From: Symsagittifera roscoffensis
Taxonomy: Eukaryota; Xenacoelomorpha; Acoela; Convolutidae
Reading direction: 5' to 3'
Assembly (NCBI RefSeq): GCF_963678635.1
Contig: NC_087070.1
Location: forward strand, 12,932,539-12,992,538
Length of the DNA stretch: 60,000 bases
This document shows, in pieces, positions 15,100 to 25,940 of this stretch; the stretch's first letter is position 1; each line of letters starts with the position of its first letter. The notes beneath the pieces are model-generated. The model had not been told where the DNA came from. It worked only from the letters and a program-made list of their open reading frames with translations, and searched no databases. The translations under genes were made by a program, and so were the position numbers.

Positions 15100-15733
15100 A
15101 CAACACACTTGGATTCACTCCTCTCGAAATGACAAAATGGAGAGAAGATTGAGTAAACACAAAATAAATCTACAGATTAACGTAACTAGAGAATTGCTTT
15201 AGCTACAACACACTCGGATTCACTCCTCTCGCAATGACAAAATGGAGAGAAGATTGAGTAAACACAAAATAAATCTACAGATTAACGTAACTAGAGAATT
15301 GCTTTAGCTACAACACACTTGGATTCACTCCTCTCGAAATGACAAAATGGAGAGAAGATTGAGTAAACACAAAATAAATCTACAGATTAACGTAACTAGA
15401 GAATTGCTTTAGCTACAACACACTCGGATTCACTCCTCTCGCAATGACAAAATGGAGAGAAGATTGAGTAAACACAAAATAAATCTACAGATTAACGTAA
15501 CTAGAGAATTGCTTTAGCTACAACACACTTGGATTCACTCCTCTCGAAATGACAAAATGGAGAGAAGATTGAGTAAACACAAAATAAATCTACAGATTAA
15601 CGTAACTAGAGAATTGCTTTAGCTACAACACACTCGGATTCACTCCTCTCGCAATGACAAAATGGAGAGAAGATTGAGTAAACACAAAATAAATCTACAG
15701 ATTAACGTAACTAGAGAATTGCTTTAGCTACAA
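15100..15733 (+). repeat. 210-bp alternating dimer at the array edge
   Basis: At the right edge two monomer types alternate: one with CACTTGGATTCACTCCTCTCG followed by AAATG, the other with CACTCGGATTCACTCC followed by TCTCGCAATG. They alternate at about 15106, 15211, 15316, 15421, 15526 and 15631. The alternation gives a local 210-bp period and shows recent homogenisation at the boundary with unique sequence. Confidence 0.8.
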
Positions 15734-16904
15734 CCGTTTTGGGAACGATAATCGATTCTATACAGATAGAATTGACTTTTTTGTACCAAAAATGAGAAGA
15801 TTTTGGTGACAGAATACTTGAATTTGAAAATCGTTTTAACCGTTATCTACAGCTGCTCGACTACATTTATATAGAGCAGAAATTGTTTGTTAGCTTTTTT
15901 GATTTACCTTAGTAGTTTCAATTTTCCAGAGGTCGTTTTGATGACATCTGAGTTGCTTACACTCTTGGTTTGCGCCCTAATTTTTCCATCTCTTTCATCA
16001 TCCGAACTCCAAGTTATTTTTGCTGTCTTGTTCGAATTCTATATTTTCATCTCCAAGCTAAGAGGCAAACTGAAAAAAAAATTTTATATTCTGACATATT
16101 TTACACCTGCTATATTTTAAGATACAGTTTTTGCAATGACCTAGTAGGTAGCCCCCATCCCCCCCACCGTATGTTCTTGCGTTATACGGACCGGGTAAGA
16201 TGGGGATTCATTTGACAGTAGTTTTTGAAAAAGAGCTGGATTTTTGCCACAGGACTGAACTACCGTAGTTGACGTCAAAGTTTCATCTGGAACCTTTTTT
16301 CCGCATAACTTCTTTCACAATCTCAGTGAATTTCTATGAAGACGTCTCTGAGTTTTCGCTTTTTTCTCCCATGGCCATTTGCATAAAGCTGCTTGGACTG
16401 AGTTGAAAATGATATACATGAATTTTGTACCCCTCCTTCCGGTAGATGTCCTGATGCCTTCGTGAATAATGTTTCAACCTTCTTTGAATACTTCTCCGCA
16501 TTTTGTGTAAAAACGACCAGTTAAAGAGCATTGAAATTATCATAAGATATTTTAGCATAAAATTTTTTTTTTTCCGTTCCTAAAAATAAGAAAGATCTCC
16601 ACTTTACCCTAGATTTGGCTTCATGATAATACACAATTGCCTATAATTTAGGTCGATTTAAACTACACCCTTGAGTTATTTTGGTATCAGTTTTTGTACT
16701 GGTTGTTTATTCTGGGTAGGGGTCAACACAAACGCTCTTGAAAGTGTCAGTTACCCATGAGGATCACTTTTTTTCCATGCCACTGCCTCAAGGAATGGTT
16801 CAATCCAGCTGGTCCAGGAGTTAGAGGACCCAATGTTAAGAAAGAACGCCATACATATGTACGCTCCTCTCGAAACAAAGCTGCTGGCTGGGCCATGACA
16901 GATC
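15734..16904. other. Unique AT-rich flank, no recognised gene
   Basis: This lies between the satellite and the first BEL element. Short ORFs at 15887-16120 (+), 15970-16215 (+) and 16334-16558 (-) have no features I recognise. At 16780-16900 two plus-strand frames are open up to the BEL insertion point, one ending in TGA at about 16894; this could be the end of an exon, but no clear AG acceptor precedes it. I make no gene call. Confidence 0.5.
16900..16904. other. Target-site duplication AGATC, left copy
   Basis: AGATC directly before the left LTR matches AGATC at 26250-26254 directly after the right LTR. Five base pairs is normal for BEL/Pao integration. It fixes the element ends and shows that both LTRs come from one insertion. 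Confidence 0.9.
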
Positions 16905-17216
16905 TGTGCCGCACTCTCGTATCCTGTAAGATCTAAAAAATCTGGTTCAACATCTGTAAATTAGCGGCAATTTAAACAGATAATATAAAGAAAAAGTAAC
17001 ATCTGAAAACAATGAGTTAAACATTTTAGGGTTAACATTTTAGCTATAAGGTTTTCAACAATCTCCAAAATCTATAAACATTTTTGAAGGCAAACTGACC
17101 TTAATCGGCCAAACCAGTAGTTTTCAAGGCCTTTTGTCTAAGAAAATCTAATTTTAGCTTTTTCACTTTCGCGCTATAATGACGTCATTAATTTAAGATT
17201 AATTTAAGCGCGAACA
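16905..17216 (-). repeat. 3' LTR of BEL element 1
   Basis: 312 bp. On the plus strand it starts TGTGCCGCACTCTCG and ends GCGAACA, so on the element strand it begins TG and ends CA. The match to 25941-26249 is about 95 percent by eye. The stop codon of the last pol ORF (17204) lies inside this LTR. Confidence 0.93.
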
Positions 17217-17461
17217 TCTTCCGCGCCCAAAGGAGCGAAAACGGGTGCGAGTTTTACGGCCGGTCGAGTTAGCTCCCCGGAGCGGGTGGTGACTACGGCG
17301 GATCGGGCTAGGTTGTCTTTTCCGTAATTAAGGGTTTTTATACGAGCCAGATGGTAGTGTCCCCTTGGGCTGCGTTCGTCAACAATCCACACTAAATCCC
17401 CTGTTTTTAAAATAACGTCACTATCGGAGTGCCACTTACTGCGTTTATTCAGCGCTGGCAC
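17204..17461 (-). pseudogene. BEL 1 pol C-terminus, DUF5641-type domain
   Basis: 85 residues. This is the module that follows BEL/Pao integrase, recognised by GDLVWIVDE, then a basic stretch and the R-P-x-x-K-L-x-P-V end (TRPAVKLAPVF). In the family it is the integrase C-terminal part, thought to bind DNA or chromatin. A break separates it from the integrase ORF, which ends at 17474, so an indel or stop interrupts the polyprotein. The last codons run into the 3' LTR. Confidence 0.8.
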
Positions 17462-17473
17462 ATAATCTCGCAG

Positions 17474-18802
17474 TCAACGACTCCAAATTGCGTTGGCGTA
17501 GCTTTGCGCTCGGATATATTGCTTTCGGTGGTCGAAGTGCTCCTGGAAAGAGAGAGAAGGGAAACTAGTACCATTTCGGCCTAACAAAAAATGATTAGGA
17601 GTTAACACCTCGAAACCATCCGGTCTTGCACCTACTGATGTTATAGGTCGAGCGTTCAGTGACTGTTCTACAAGACAGAAAGTTGTTTCAAGGACTTCGG
17701 GAGTGAGCTTTCTACTTCCTATTAATGCGTATAATACCCTTTTACAACAGCGAACGAGACGATCCCAAGAACCACCGTGATGCGGGGCTGCCGGGGGGTT
17801 AAATTTCCACTTAATACCCTTTTTCGCCAGCTCTGGGGGTGCTTGTCCGTTCCACGATTGAATACAATTTAAGAGTTCTTTCTCGGCTCCTACAAAATTG
17901 GTGCCGCTATCAGACCAAATGACTGATAGAGTGCCGCTACGGGCAATGAATCTTTCGATTCCCATTACACACGAACTCGTGTCCATGGATGAGACAATCT
18001 CAATATGTACAGCTCTGGTGGTCATACATTTGAAAAGGAAGCACCATCGTTTTTCAGAGCTCCTCCTGATTGAGACGTAAGAGGGTCCAAAATAATCAAC
18101 ACAGCAGTTTGTGAAGGGAGGCTGGCGGTAGCCAAGCCTTTCAACTGAAAGCTCTGCCATCATAGGTGTGACAGTTTTGGCTTTGCGCTTCCTACATATA
18201 AGGCAGTGGACTTCAATGGACTTTAATAAAGAGCGAAGGTTGAAGATTGCGAAATCTAAGTGCATTACAGCTCGCAGGTAGTCTGAAAACTGGTGCTGAT
18301 AGCGATAATGATTATCACTTACAAACAATCCATCAAGGATTATGGGGTGTTTTGTGTCATATTCACTTTCAGCTAGGCGGCGAATTCGCCCAGTTGAACG
18401 AATGAGGAATGCAGGACCCATAAACGGTGCATATTGTGCGATACGACTAGACTTTTTGACGGTTTTGTCGAAGGACAGGAGTAAATATTCCGCTTCAAAA
18501 GATTCCTTTTTTTATTCAACCGGATCGGTTATTTCCTTAACTTCAGCGCGGTAGTTCCGGTGTTTCGGACTAAGTCTGAGCATGAAAAGCAACCACTCGC
18601 TGGAGTTTACGAAACGAGCTGAATTCTTCCCATGCAAATAAAATGGGTTGTTTTTGTTTTGTGCAACGTTTGAAAAATTAGAGGCCTGCTGTAAACTTTC
18701 ATTTAGGTCACAAGCGGGACCAGCCAGGCGGACTTTCTTAAGTATTTCTATGCTCGGATTGAAAGGCCACTCGCCACTTTTCAGCAGACTTGGCCCGTTC
18801 AC
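17474..18802 (-). pseudogene. BEL 1 integrase region (frame-broken)
   Basis: Two open segments, 18802-18512 and 18421-17474. The second, 315 residues, is the integrase. It has a zinc-type N-terminus ending VHCLICRKRK, the first catalytic Asp in CCVDYFGP, the second in WSDSGTNFVGAE, and PPAAPHHGGSWDRLV, where the family normally has Glu in the W-E-R position. Here it reads Asp, which would be damaging if this is the catalytic residue. The C-terminal part has SLNARPI and LTPNHFLLGR, both typical of BEL integrases. The first segment joins RNase H to integrase (SSEWLLFMLRLSPKHRNY). The frame gap between the segments shows decay. Confidence 0.88.
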
Positions 18803-18844
18803 CCAGCTGCTTGTTTTTAAGGACTCCGCTGAGATTCCTCTGGT

Positions 18845-20352
18845 TCACGTATCATCAGGGTTGTCTCCACTTAAGACGTTAAACCACTGGTCTACGATCG
18901 TACTTTCCAGAATCTCTCCAATCCGGTTTGCCACGAATGTGGGTTGCTTACTACCTGAGTTTAACCACTGGAGAACCATGGTGCTGTCAGTCCACATGAA
19001 CGTGTTTGACACAGGAATGCTTAGAGCTTTGATGACATCTTCGTTGAAGCGGGTAGCGAGTAACGCGGCCTGCAGTTCAAGCTTCGGGATGGAAAGCGCT
19101 TTCATGGGCGCGACTCTTGCTTTTCCCAAGACGAAGACAACTTGTGTTTCGAGTGAAGTTTTCACACGGGCGCGAAGAAAAGCTATAGCACAAAAAACTT
19201 CTTCTGAGCTGTCACCGAACATGTGTAACTCAACCCAATTGACTGGTGCGGAGAAGTAGCTGCGCTTTATACTCATTTTTCCTAGAGATGGCAAACCAGA
19301 GTGCCAGGCGAGAAATTTTGTCTTGATATCAACGGGTAGCTCATCATCCCATTGTTGGCCATGAATGCGCCAGATTTCTTTCAACAACAATCGTGCTCTT
19401 ACGGTATAGGGCGCTATGAGACCTATGGGATCGAAAACGGAAGAAACAAAACTTAACACTGTTCGCTGTGTTATCGAACTTTTAAGTTCACGGCTGACAC
19501 CACGGCTTACGACCAAAGTGTCGTCGATATGGTCCCACTTTAGACCAAGAACATGGAAAGAATTATCCCCACAAGTTGCAATATTTTTACTTTCCTGTTG
19601 AGGCGCGCTTTGGGGCGGGTTCAACTCTTTATTAATTTTAGTTAAGTTACTTAGGAACTTAGTTAATTTAAAACCACCTAGAGCTAACAGAGTAATCAAC
19701 TCTTCACTCATTTTAAATGCAACATCAGGGTCCTCAAAAGAGTCTAGGTAGTCGTCCATATAAAATTTCTCTAGAACTGCGGACGCTGCGTCAGGGAACA
19801 TCGCCTGATTATCCATTGCAGTCCGTTGCAATGCATAATTAGCACACGTTGGCGAATCTCTCGCTCCAAAGATATGTCTGGATATCGGCTGTGGGTTCCT
19901 CCCGCTACAGAAAACGAAGAGATGGTTGGTCCACTGGAAGGACGCCGACTTGTAGGAACATCCCTTCAATGTCAGCCGATACGGCAAAATGATGTTGACG
20001 AAAACGGAGGAGAACGAACACAAGGTTTTGCAGTAGGTCGGGTCCTACAAGCAACGATTTTTTCAATGACGTACCGTGGAATTTAGACGCTCGGTTAAGG
20101 ACACGCCTCACTTTACCAGGTTTGTTTGGGTTCACCACGGGATGGTGAGGAAAATAACACTCGCGTATGCTGCGGTTTGAAAAAATATCGGGAGGAACTT
20201 GAATCACGTATCCTTTTACTCAAATCATCTTCGATTTTTTTGGTTTTTGATCCCTTAAGTGAGGATCTTTCGCTAAACTTTTTTCCAACGATTTTAACTG
20301 AACCAAAGAGGAATAGTAATTGTCTGGTAACATGATAGATTCTTCTGCCCAA
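18845..20352 (-). pseudogene. BEL 1 reverse transcriptase and RNase H
   Basis: Three overlapping frames (20352-20113, 20207-19905, 20023-18845) together cover RT and RNase H, so at least two frameshifts are present. RT motifs seen are RNPNK-like VVNPNKPGKVRRV, motif A AVSADIEGMFLQV, and motif C FYMDDYLDSF. The connection carries SSVFDPIGLIAPYTVRAR, diagnostic of the BEL/Pao A17-type region. RNase H residues are D in MFGDSSEEVF, E in IPKLELQAALLATR and D in MWTDSTMVLQWL. It would copy element RNA into DNA in the particle. The product cannot be made from this copy without frame repair. Confidence 0.92.
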
Positions 20353-20406
20353 AGCATACCTACAGCGTATCTTGATCCATCATGGGCGGTGGAGGAATCA
20401 AGTATT

Positions 20407-21918
20407 TTAGCCGCCCTGTTTTTGGGCTCCGTATGACTCTATTTCATACCAGCGTTTGATTTGACAAGCTAGTTCGGTATCATTCGTATTGCACTTGAAA
20501 CAAGTAGAAAGGAAACCAATAGATGTCGGCATTGGGCCGCCCAAGACGCAGCCTATTGGAAGGCGAACCGCGACGGGCGAAGTGTTTGGATCGGCCTCAC
20601 TCTTGAAATACTCCTCAGGCCGAATAGCATGGAAGGAGTCTTGACCAATTATTAAGTCTACATCGGCATAGCTATACACAATTGGTTTGATTGGAGCAAG
20701 GTACGGATACTTGCACTGTAATGCAGGGAAGTTGACGGTATCGGTACCGACCTTAAGTTCATCCTTGACAAATGCGGTTAATTCAAATATGTATTCGAAT
20801 CCATCGAAGTTAGAAGATACCTTCATCTGAACTTGTTTCGTTTTAGCAACAGTCGTTGTGTTAATACAATTTACTGTGAGACCCAAGTCTCTTCCTGGGA
20901 GATTCAGACATTTGACTAATTTAGCCGATATCCAGGAATGACTAGATGCTGAGTCACAAAATGTTGGACAATCAGCACTCTGGAAATCGGTGGAAACTTG
21001 GAGCTTGATTATGGGCAGTAACCCTTTCGATGTTATGATTGATGATTGGTCGTTCGAGATTGCGCAATATACATCCAATGGAACGGGATTAATGTCTGCA
21101 TGATTCGATTTTGCGTTTGGTATATTCTTGCTGCATGATTTTCGATCAGCGTTTGTGCTCGCTTTATCCGGCTCTGCATTAGATCTTGTTTTACCAGCGT
21201 TGGGTCTTGTATGACGATCATTTTTGTCCGGATTTCGTCTAGGAAAAACACGTTCATTACCATGGAGAAGTACACTATGGGTGCTAAGGCAAACTGGTTT
21301 GGTGCATTTCCTTGCTCTGGGACATTGCCGGAACGTGTGGTTCCCTTGTAAGCAGGAGAAGCACAATTTGTTTTCCGCAGAGAATTTCGCAAGTTGCGTT
21401 GGAGTTTTCTCCTTAAACACAGAGCACTTCCACATGGCATGTTTCCCCTTGCAGAGGATACAAGAAGGATATTCAAACTTTGTCTCAATTGTACTTGGCG
21501 AGGCAAAAACTCTCGTTACAGCTTTAGTTTTGGATGGCTCTTCGACTTTGGGCTTTCCAGGCATATTTTTCGTTTGCTCATGAGCTTCTGCTTTATCTAT
21601 TAACCAATTGTTAAAGTCAATTAGATTGGGGCGTGACCAATTACGTTTCACGACAAAAAGTGACCACGATTCTCTCATGTTTGGTGGAATTTTCGAAAGA
21701 GCTTGATTTAACAAAGAGACGATTTTCAAAACTTCTTCATAATCAAGAGACCTAAAGGCAGCCACTAGACTTGAAATGGTCATCGAGAAGCTAATGATGT
21801 TCTCGGAGTTGTGCATTCGAAGCTGCGGGAAATTGGACAACTTATCAAGGTGGGCCGTAATTACGTTTTGTGGCTGGCCAAACTTTCTTTCTAGAGTTTT
21901 CAGAGCATCCTTATACAT
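20407..21918 (-). pseudogene. BEL 1 gag C-terminus and aspartic protease
   Basis: A 503-residue open segment. The N-terminal part (ALKTLERKFGQPQNVITAHLDKL) is the BEL gag core. Two cysteine knuckles follow at about residues 153-165 (CILCKGKHAMWKC) and 186-199 (CFSCLQGNHTFRQC). The protease part has FCDSASSHSWIS, where the usual D-S/T-G triad reads D-S-A, and VDLIIGQDSFH in the position of the second hydrophobic-Gly motif. It would cleave the polyprotein in the particle. The upstream gag part is in other frames, so this is a broken section of one polyprotein. Confidence 0.88.
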
Positions 21919-22033
21919 TCTTCCACTGTATGCGAACTCTGCTATGGCTGACTTAGCTTTTCCCGTGACTAATATTTAAATAAGCTAACTTCACATCATC
22001 GCTTAGGGACGCTGCGTCTACAGTACTGCAAAA

Positions 22034-23628
22034 TTAGCCAAACCATTCGTGCCATTGGAGCGGGTTGCCATCGTACTGGGCCAGCTTCCATTCTGGAAGG
22101 GGATCCTTCTTTGAGACTGACAGAGCTTGGACTAAGTCATTCAGTGTCACGGCTTGCCTTTGGGGAGCTGGTTGCAACGACGGCAATGTGATGCTAGGAT
22201 CAGCTGCGAAAGGTTGCTGCTGATATATGTAAGTATTTTCCGCTGATGCGTCGTGATTGGGAACCCCATAGTAAACGGTACCACAACTTGATACTTGCGG
22301 GAATTGTTGTTGAGATATTGGCGTTACGGATGAAAAAACACCAACTGATGGGTTCGTGTTACCATCACTTGTTACCCCAGTGGTGATACAATGGGCGACT
22401 GCGGGTGTCCACTGGGACATTAGTGGCACATTGGGCTGACTAATAATGGCAGACTGTCCGCTAAACGGATTGTTCACCGAAGCAGGGTTGCTATACACGT
22501 TATGTGATAGCAAGCTTTGATTTCTGCAGATTAAATTTGCAGGTGTTTGTGACAAAATGGCATGGGGGGGGTGTGTCCAATATTGATTGGAGATGGCGGG
22601 CATGTTTCCAACAACTCGAGAATCGTTTTTAAAGTTGTTTACGGGGATATGTTGAATGGAAGACGAAGGATGAGGTACAGAGAAGTAACAGCATACCGGA
22701 GTATTGGTAGCTACTCATAGGGAAAAAACAATAGGGATAACATTGTTGATCACAATCAAAAGTCTTATTCGGCAACGATCGCCGAGGTTAAACTCCCGCT
22801 GTGGACACATTTCTGTGTTGATGCGAACTACTTTCTATATTTATACAGGTTTCAACCTTTGAAGAAGACGGAACTACCTCGGGTCCTTTTTGGTTTTCTA
22901 ATGCATGATCAACCCAATCGTTTACCCGGTCAGAACGACTATCAACCGAAGACGATCAACCTCGAGGTATTCAGTTTCAACCATTTTTGCTTCAGATACT
23001 TTAATACGATTTTCTTCGCGTAATTGTTTCATTTCAAGCCGACTTTTTTCGATTCGTAAACAATATTCTTGCTCTTTACGGTCAATTTTAAACTTAATTT
23101 CTTGTTGTTTTCGTTCCATCTCAATCAGATGCTGTTGCTCTTCGATGATAGCTTCCTGTGTTTCAGTCTTAAGGTTGCTTCGTATTGTTTTTCCAACTCT
23201 TTTCGCTTCATCTTCGCTAGGAGCATTTCTTTGCGGCACTCACTGGGGGTCAATGATTTCATTGAGCTTTGCTTACTCGACCCGGATTTGGCCGATTTTG
23301 ATGAAACTTTTGATCGACTTGTTTCTTTGACGCAGAACTCTGAAGCTTCATCGTTAACTTTAACTATCCTATCCCACCATGCAGCCAACTCCGTTAATAA
23401 TTTGCTAGGTTTATCGGTTTTATTAGCTAATATCACAAGTTCATCATTTTTAGCTAATGCTTTTTTGAGCATACTCTTGCAAGATTCAATTAAGTCGCTT
23501 ATTTTTGTTTTCCGAATTGGTCCCTCTAAACTCTCAGTTATGCGAATGTGAACTAGGGAAAGCTCATTTTCTAGTGATGTTCGACCATTCATCAATCGTC
23601 GATATTTTAACTCAATTTGTTCTGTCAT
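22034..23628 (-). pseudogene. BEL 1 gag N-terminal and middle region
   Basis: The polyprotein start is the ATG at 23628 (MTEQIELKYRRLMNGR), followed by an amphipathic helical part. A strong coiled coil rich in Glu, Lys and Gln follows in another frame (23239-22922, EEQQHLIEMERKQQEIK). A Pro/Gln/Ser-rich stretch (22603-22034) ends in LAQYDGNPLQWHEWFG, the conserved BEL gag entry motif. The frame shifts between these segments, and 22604-22920 is not continuously open. Gag would form the particle shell. Confidence 0.82.
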
Positions 23629-23783
23629 TTTGATTACTTTTAAACTTGTTCACTTCTACTCAACCGCTCAACTGCTCAGTTTGAGAGAAAAAAGGGAATA
23701 ATTAATTTAAGACCTTAACTTTAGTATCAACAAATTATATTATGACTCATTAAACAATATGTATCACACATTGGAGAAGCACT

Positions 23784-24490
23784 TTATTTAACTCCTAGTT
23801 GCTGCTCAGCATTTCTTCTGTTTCGATTAGCTTGCCGCTTGCGTTTTCCTGGCTTAGAAGTATTTTTCTTTGAAATAATATACTTCAAGTTCTTGCTATA
23901 ACGCCTAAGGATCGTAATCGTTTTCAGTTCTAGAGAGGGATCCTGGTATAGTTCTAAGTACTTTTGCCCTAACTCAGTGAGGTTCTGCGTCCTTCTAGAT
24001 ATCAGGTCTGTTACTATATTAATAACTAATTTACCTGACTCTTTCAACTTACTATATATATCTTCCGTGCCTACACGTTTGCAGTAAACGATTGCATCAA
24101 TATAACGTTTATAGTTTAAAAGAATCTTCTTAAGCTGGTTAGGAGTTAGTGCGTTGAAGTTATTACTACAGTGTCGAATAATAGAGTTATTAACGGCGTC
24201 GTGCCAAATAACAATGTCGGTTCAGTTTAAGAGATAGTGATCAAGTTGATACTGACATTACTACGGTGTCGACTAATAGAGTTATTAACGGCGTCGTGCC
24301 AAATAACAATGTCGATTCAGTTTAAGAGATAGTGATCAAGTTGATACTGACAAGTTTTATGGACGTTTACTGCGTTATGGTTGAAACTTAACCCGGGAAT
24401 GGCTAAGCACGATTGAGATACACGCTTTTGCGAAGCGGGGGAAAGTATTTTTAAAGCGTGGTGCAGCGAGCTAGCAGCTAGTATGAACAT
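23784..24490 (-). pseudogene. SGNH-like ORF in the BEL 1 leader (broken)
   Basis: Read on the minus strand from the ATG at 24490 (MFILAASSLHHALKILSP) to the stop at 23784. A 95-bp tandem duplication (24163-24352) and an in-frame TGA just before the motif DIVIWHDAVNNSI break it. Without the extra 95 bp the region is 612 bp, exactly 204 codons, so an ancestral protein of about 203 residues is likely. After the duplication the frame reads on through LVINIVTDLISRRT to a very basic tail (KPGKRKRQANRNRRN). I recognise DIVIWHD...NNSI...RHRSN and the basic tail as a type of SGNH/GDSL-hydrolase-like protein found with mobile elements in invertebrate genomes; that is memory, not a search. It lies upstream of gag on the same strand, inside the LTRs. 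It may be cargo of the element or an older insertion. Enzymatic function is not shown. Confidence 0.5.
24163..24352. repeat. 95-bp tandem duplication (two copies)
   Basis: TTACTAC(A/G)(G)TGTCGA is followed by the same 95 bases twice, at 24163-24257 and 24258-24352, with only a few differences. The unit covers the codons for the DIVIWHD motif of the SGNH-like ORF, and 95 is not a multiple of three, so the duplication breaks that frame. Confidence 0.92.
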
Positions 24491-25297
24491 TTAGTGAAAT
24501 AAATCAACTTTAGAGGAATCAAGCAAACCGCGACCTGACCTCCCGCAACACCCTGCGCTAACAAGTTTGTAGCAAAAGGTAAGACGGTTTGCTTGATAAT
24601 ACGCTAAGGGTCTCGACTACGGCTACTTTTATCCAATTGAATTAGTTTAGTTAGCTGCACCACGTTTCAAGAATAAACACGGCGTTTTTTACAGAAATTT
24701 GTTCGAAAATTTCGGATTTTTTTTTCTGAAAATTTTCCAAAATTTTTTTTTCCGAATTTTTTTTGTTCGAAGTTTTTTCCACGTTTTTACCCAACGGTTC
24801 AAGTTCCAACAGTAACCTGATGCGTCTGCGAATTTTTTTTTAAAGTCTGAAAATTGGGCAAAAAAACTCGACTCGGTTGCTTTAATTAAAATATTATGAA
24901 ACTAGGTGCTTTCGAGAATACAAAACTTTAAAATTTTTGCTAAACTTAAAAATTTTTGAAAAAAAAAAATCAAAATTTTTCAATTTTTTTTTTCAAATTT
25001 TTGGCTTTTTTTCGATACGGTGTTGAGCTTACAAAAACGGTGTTAGGATAACGTAATTAAGGTTTATGAGGCTGGTTTTTTCTTAAACCCACAGAAAATT
25101 TTCTGATCAGGTTTTGATATCGAGAAAAATTGGGGGCTACGATTTTGCCATCAAAAAACCTCGAATCAGAATTTAAAGCATCAAATCATCAAGTTAACAC
25201 AAATGGATAAAGTTTTTTTTTTTAGTCTTACAAGTTTTGTAGAGGCGTTCACCGGTAGATTCCAAAAAGCCACAGAAAACTTCGGGTCTTGAGAAAA
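24491..25297. other. AT-rich BEL 1 leader, no gene
   Basis: Part of the internal 5' region of the element. 24700-25020 is dense in A and T runs (for example near 24717-24765 and 24955-25000). No ORF of note and no recognised motif. Confidence 0.6.
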
Positions 25298-25732
25298 AAT
25301 GGGTGTCCACAATCCACCATCCAATGGATGTCCACAATCCACACTCCAAATGGATGTCCACAATATGGATGTCCAAAAAAAATGGATGTTCACAATGGAT
25401 GTCCACAATCCACACTTCAAATGGATGTCCACAATCCACACTCCAAATGGATGTCCACAATATGGATGTCCACAAAAAAATGGATGTCCACAATCCACAC
25501 TCCAATGGATGTCCACAATCCACATTCCAAATGGATGTCCACAATATGGATGTCCAAAAAAATGGATGTTCACAATGGATGTCCACAATCCACACTTCAA
25601 ATGGATGTCCACAATCCACACTCCAAATGGATGTCCACAATCCACACTCCAAATGGATGTCCACAATATGGATGTCCATAATCCAAACTCCAAATGGATG
25701 TCCACAATCCACACTCCAAATGGATGTCCACT
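25298..25732. repeat. Minisatellite of 26-bp and 15-bp units
   Basis: Units built on ATGGATGTCCACAAT, either alone (15 bp) or with CCACACTCCAA added (26 bp), with variants such as ATGGATGTTCACA. A compound block near 25383 recurs near 25562, about 179 bp on. It lies in the leader of BEL element 1, shortly downstream of its primer site in the element's direction. Several frames on both strands are open across it; these are composition effects, not genes. Confidence 0.95.
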
Positions 25733-25923
25733 AGTATTTTTCTTACCCGGGGTTTTTAGAGAAGCGACAACTGAAGTTCTGTTTCTGCCAGGTAAGTGTA
25801 GCTCACTCCAATTTTGACAAGTTAATTCAAATTTCGAGACTCATTTGGCCAAACGTTCGTCTTGATATCGTGTCCGGAATATCGTCCTGAATATCCTCTG
25901 GAATATCGTCCGGAATACGGTCC

Positions 25924-25937
25924 GGGTCGGCGTACCA
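25924..25937 (-). promoter_or_regulatory. Primer binding site of BEL element 1
   Basis: On the element strand the 5' LTR ends in CACA, then come three T and TGGTACGCCGACCC. TGG at this place is the complement of a tRNA CCA end and is where minus-strand DNA synthesis starts. I do not assign the tRNA. Confidence 0.75.
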
Positions 25938-25940
25938 AAA

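Larger units (their letters stand above)
1..15733 (+). repeat. 105-bp satellite array, about 150 monomers
   Basis: Head-to-tail monomers fill the first 15.7 kb and continue beyond the left edge. The monomer is 105 bp with anchors CACTCCTCTCGCAATGAC, GGAGAGAAGATTGAGTAAAC and TTAACGTAACTAGAG. Because 105 is 35 codons, frame is kept from unit to unit. In the left third most units read CTTCAGCTAC and one frame stays open for up to 301 codons (3380-4285). Further right most units read CTTTAGCTAC, which puts a TAG in that frame. Length variants include a 3-bp insertion (AAAGAAAAAAATC for AAAATAAATC, for example near 7395), 104-bp units (near 367 and 1626) and 5-bp deletions (GAGAATAAGCTAC, near 9638). 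The array ends at about 15733, where the sequence turns into CGTTTTGGGAACG. I see no transposon termini. The open reading frames are best explained by the codon-multiple period; coding is not excluded. A centromeric or heterochromatic satellite is the likely nature. Confidence 0.97.

Noticed and set aside
1-15733. CRISPR-like array
   Set aside because: There are no variable spacers; monomers follow each other directly at 105 bp in eukaryotic DNA.
25181-25817. Long frames on both strands across the minisatellite (up to 177 codons)
   Set aside because: Five frames are open at once over a simple repeat; composition explains them.
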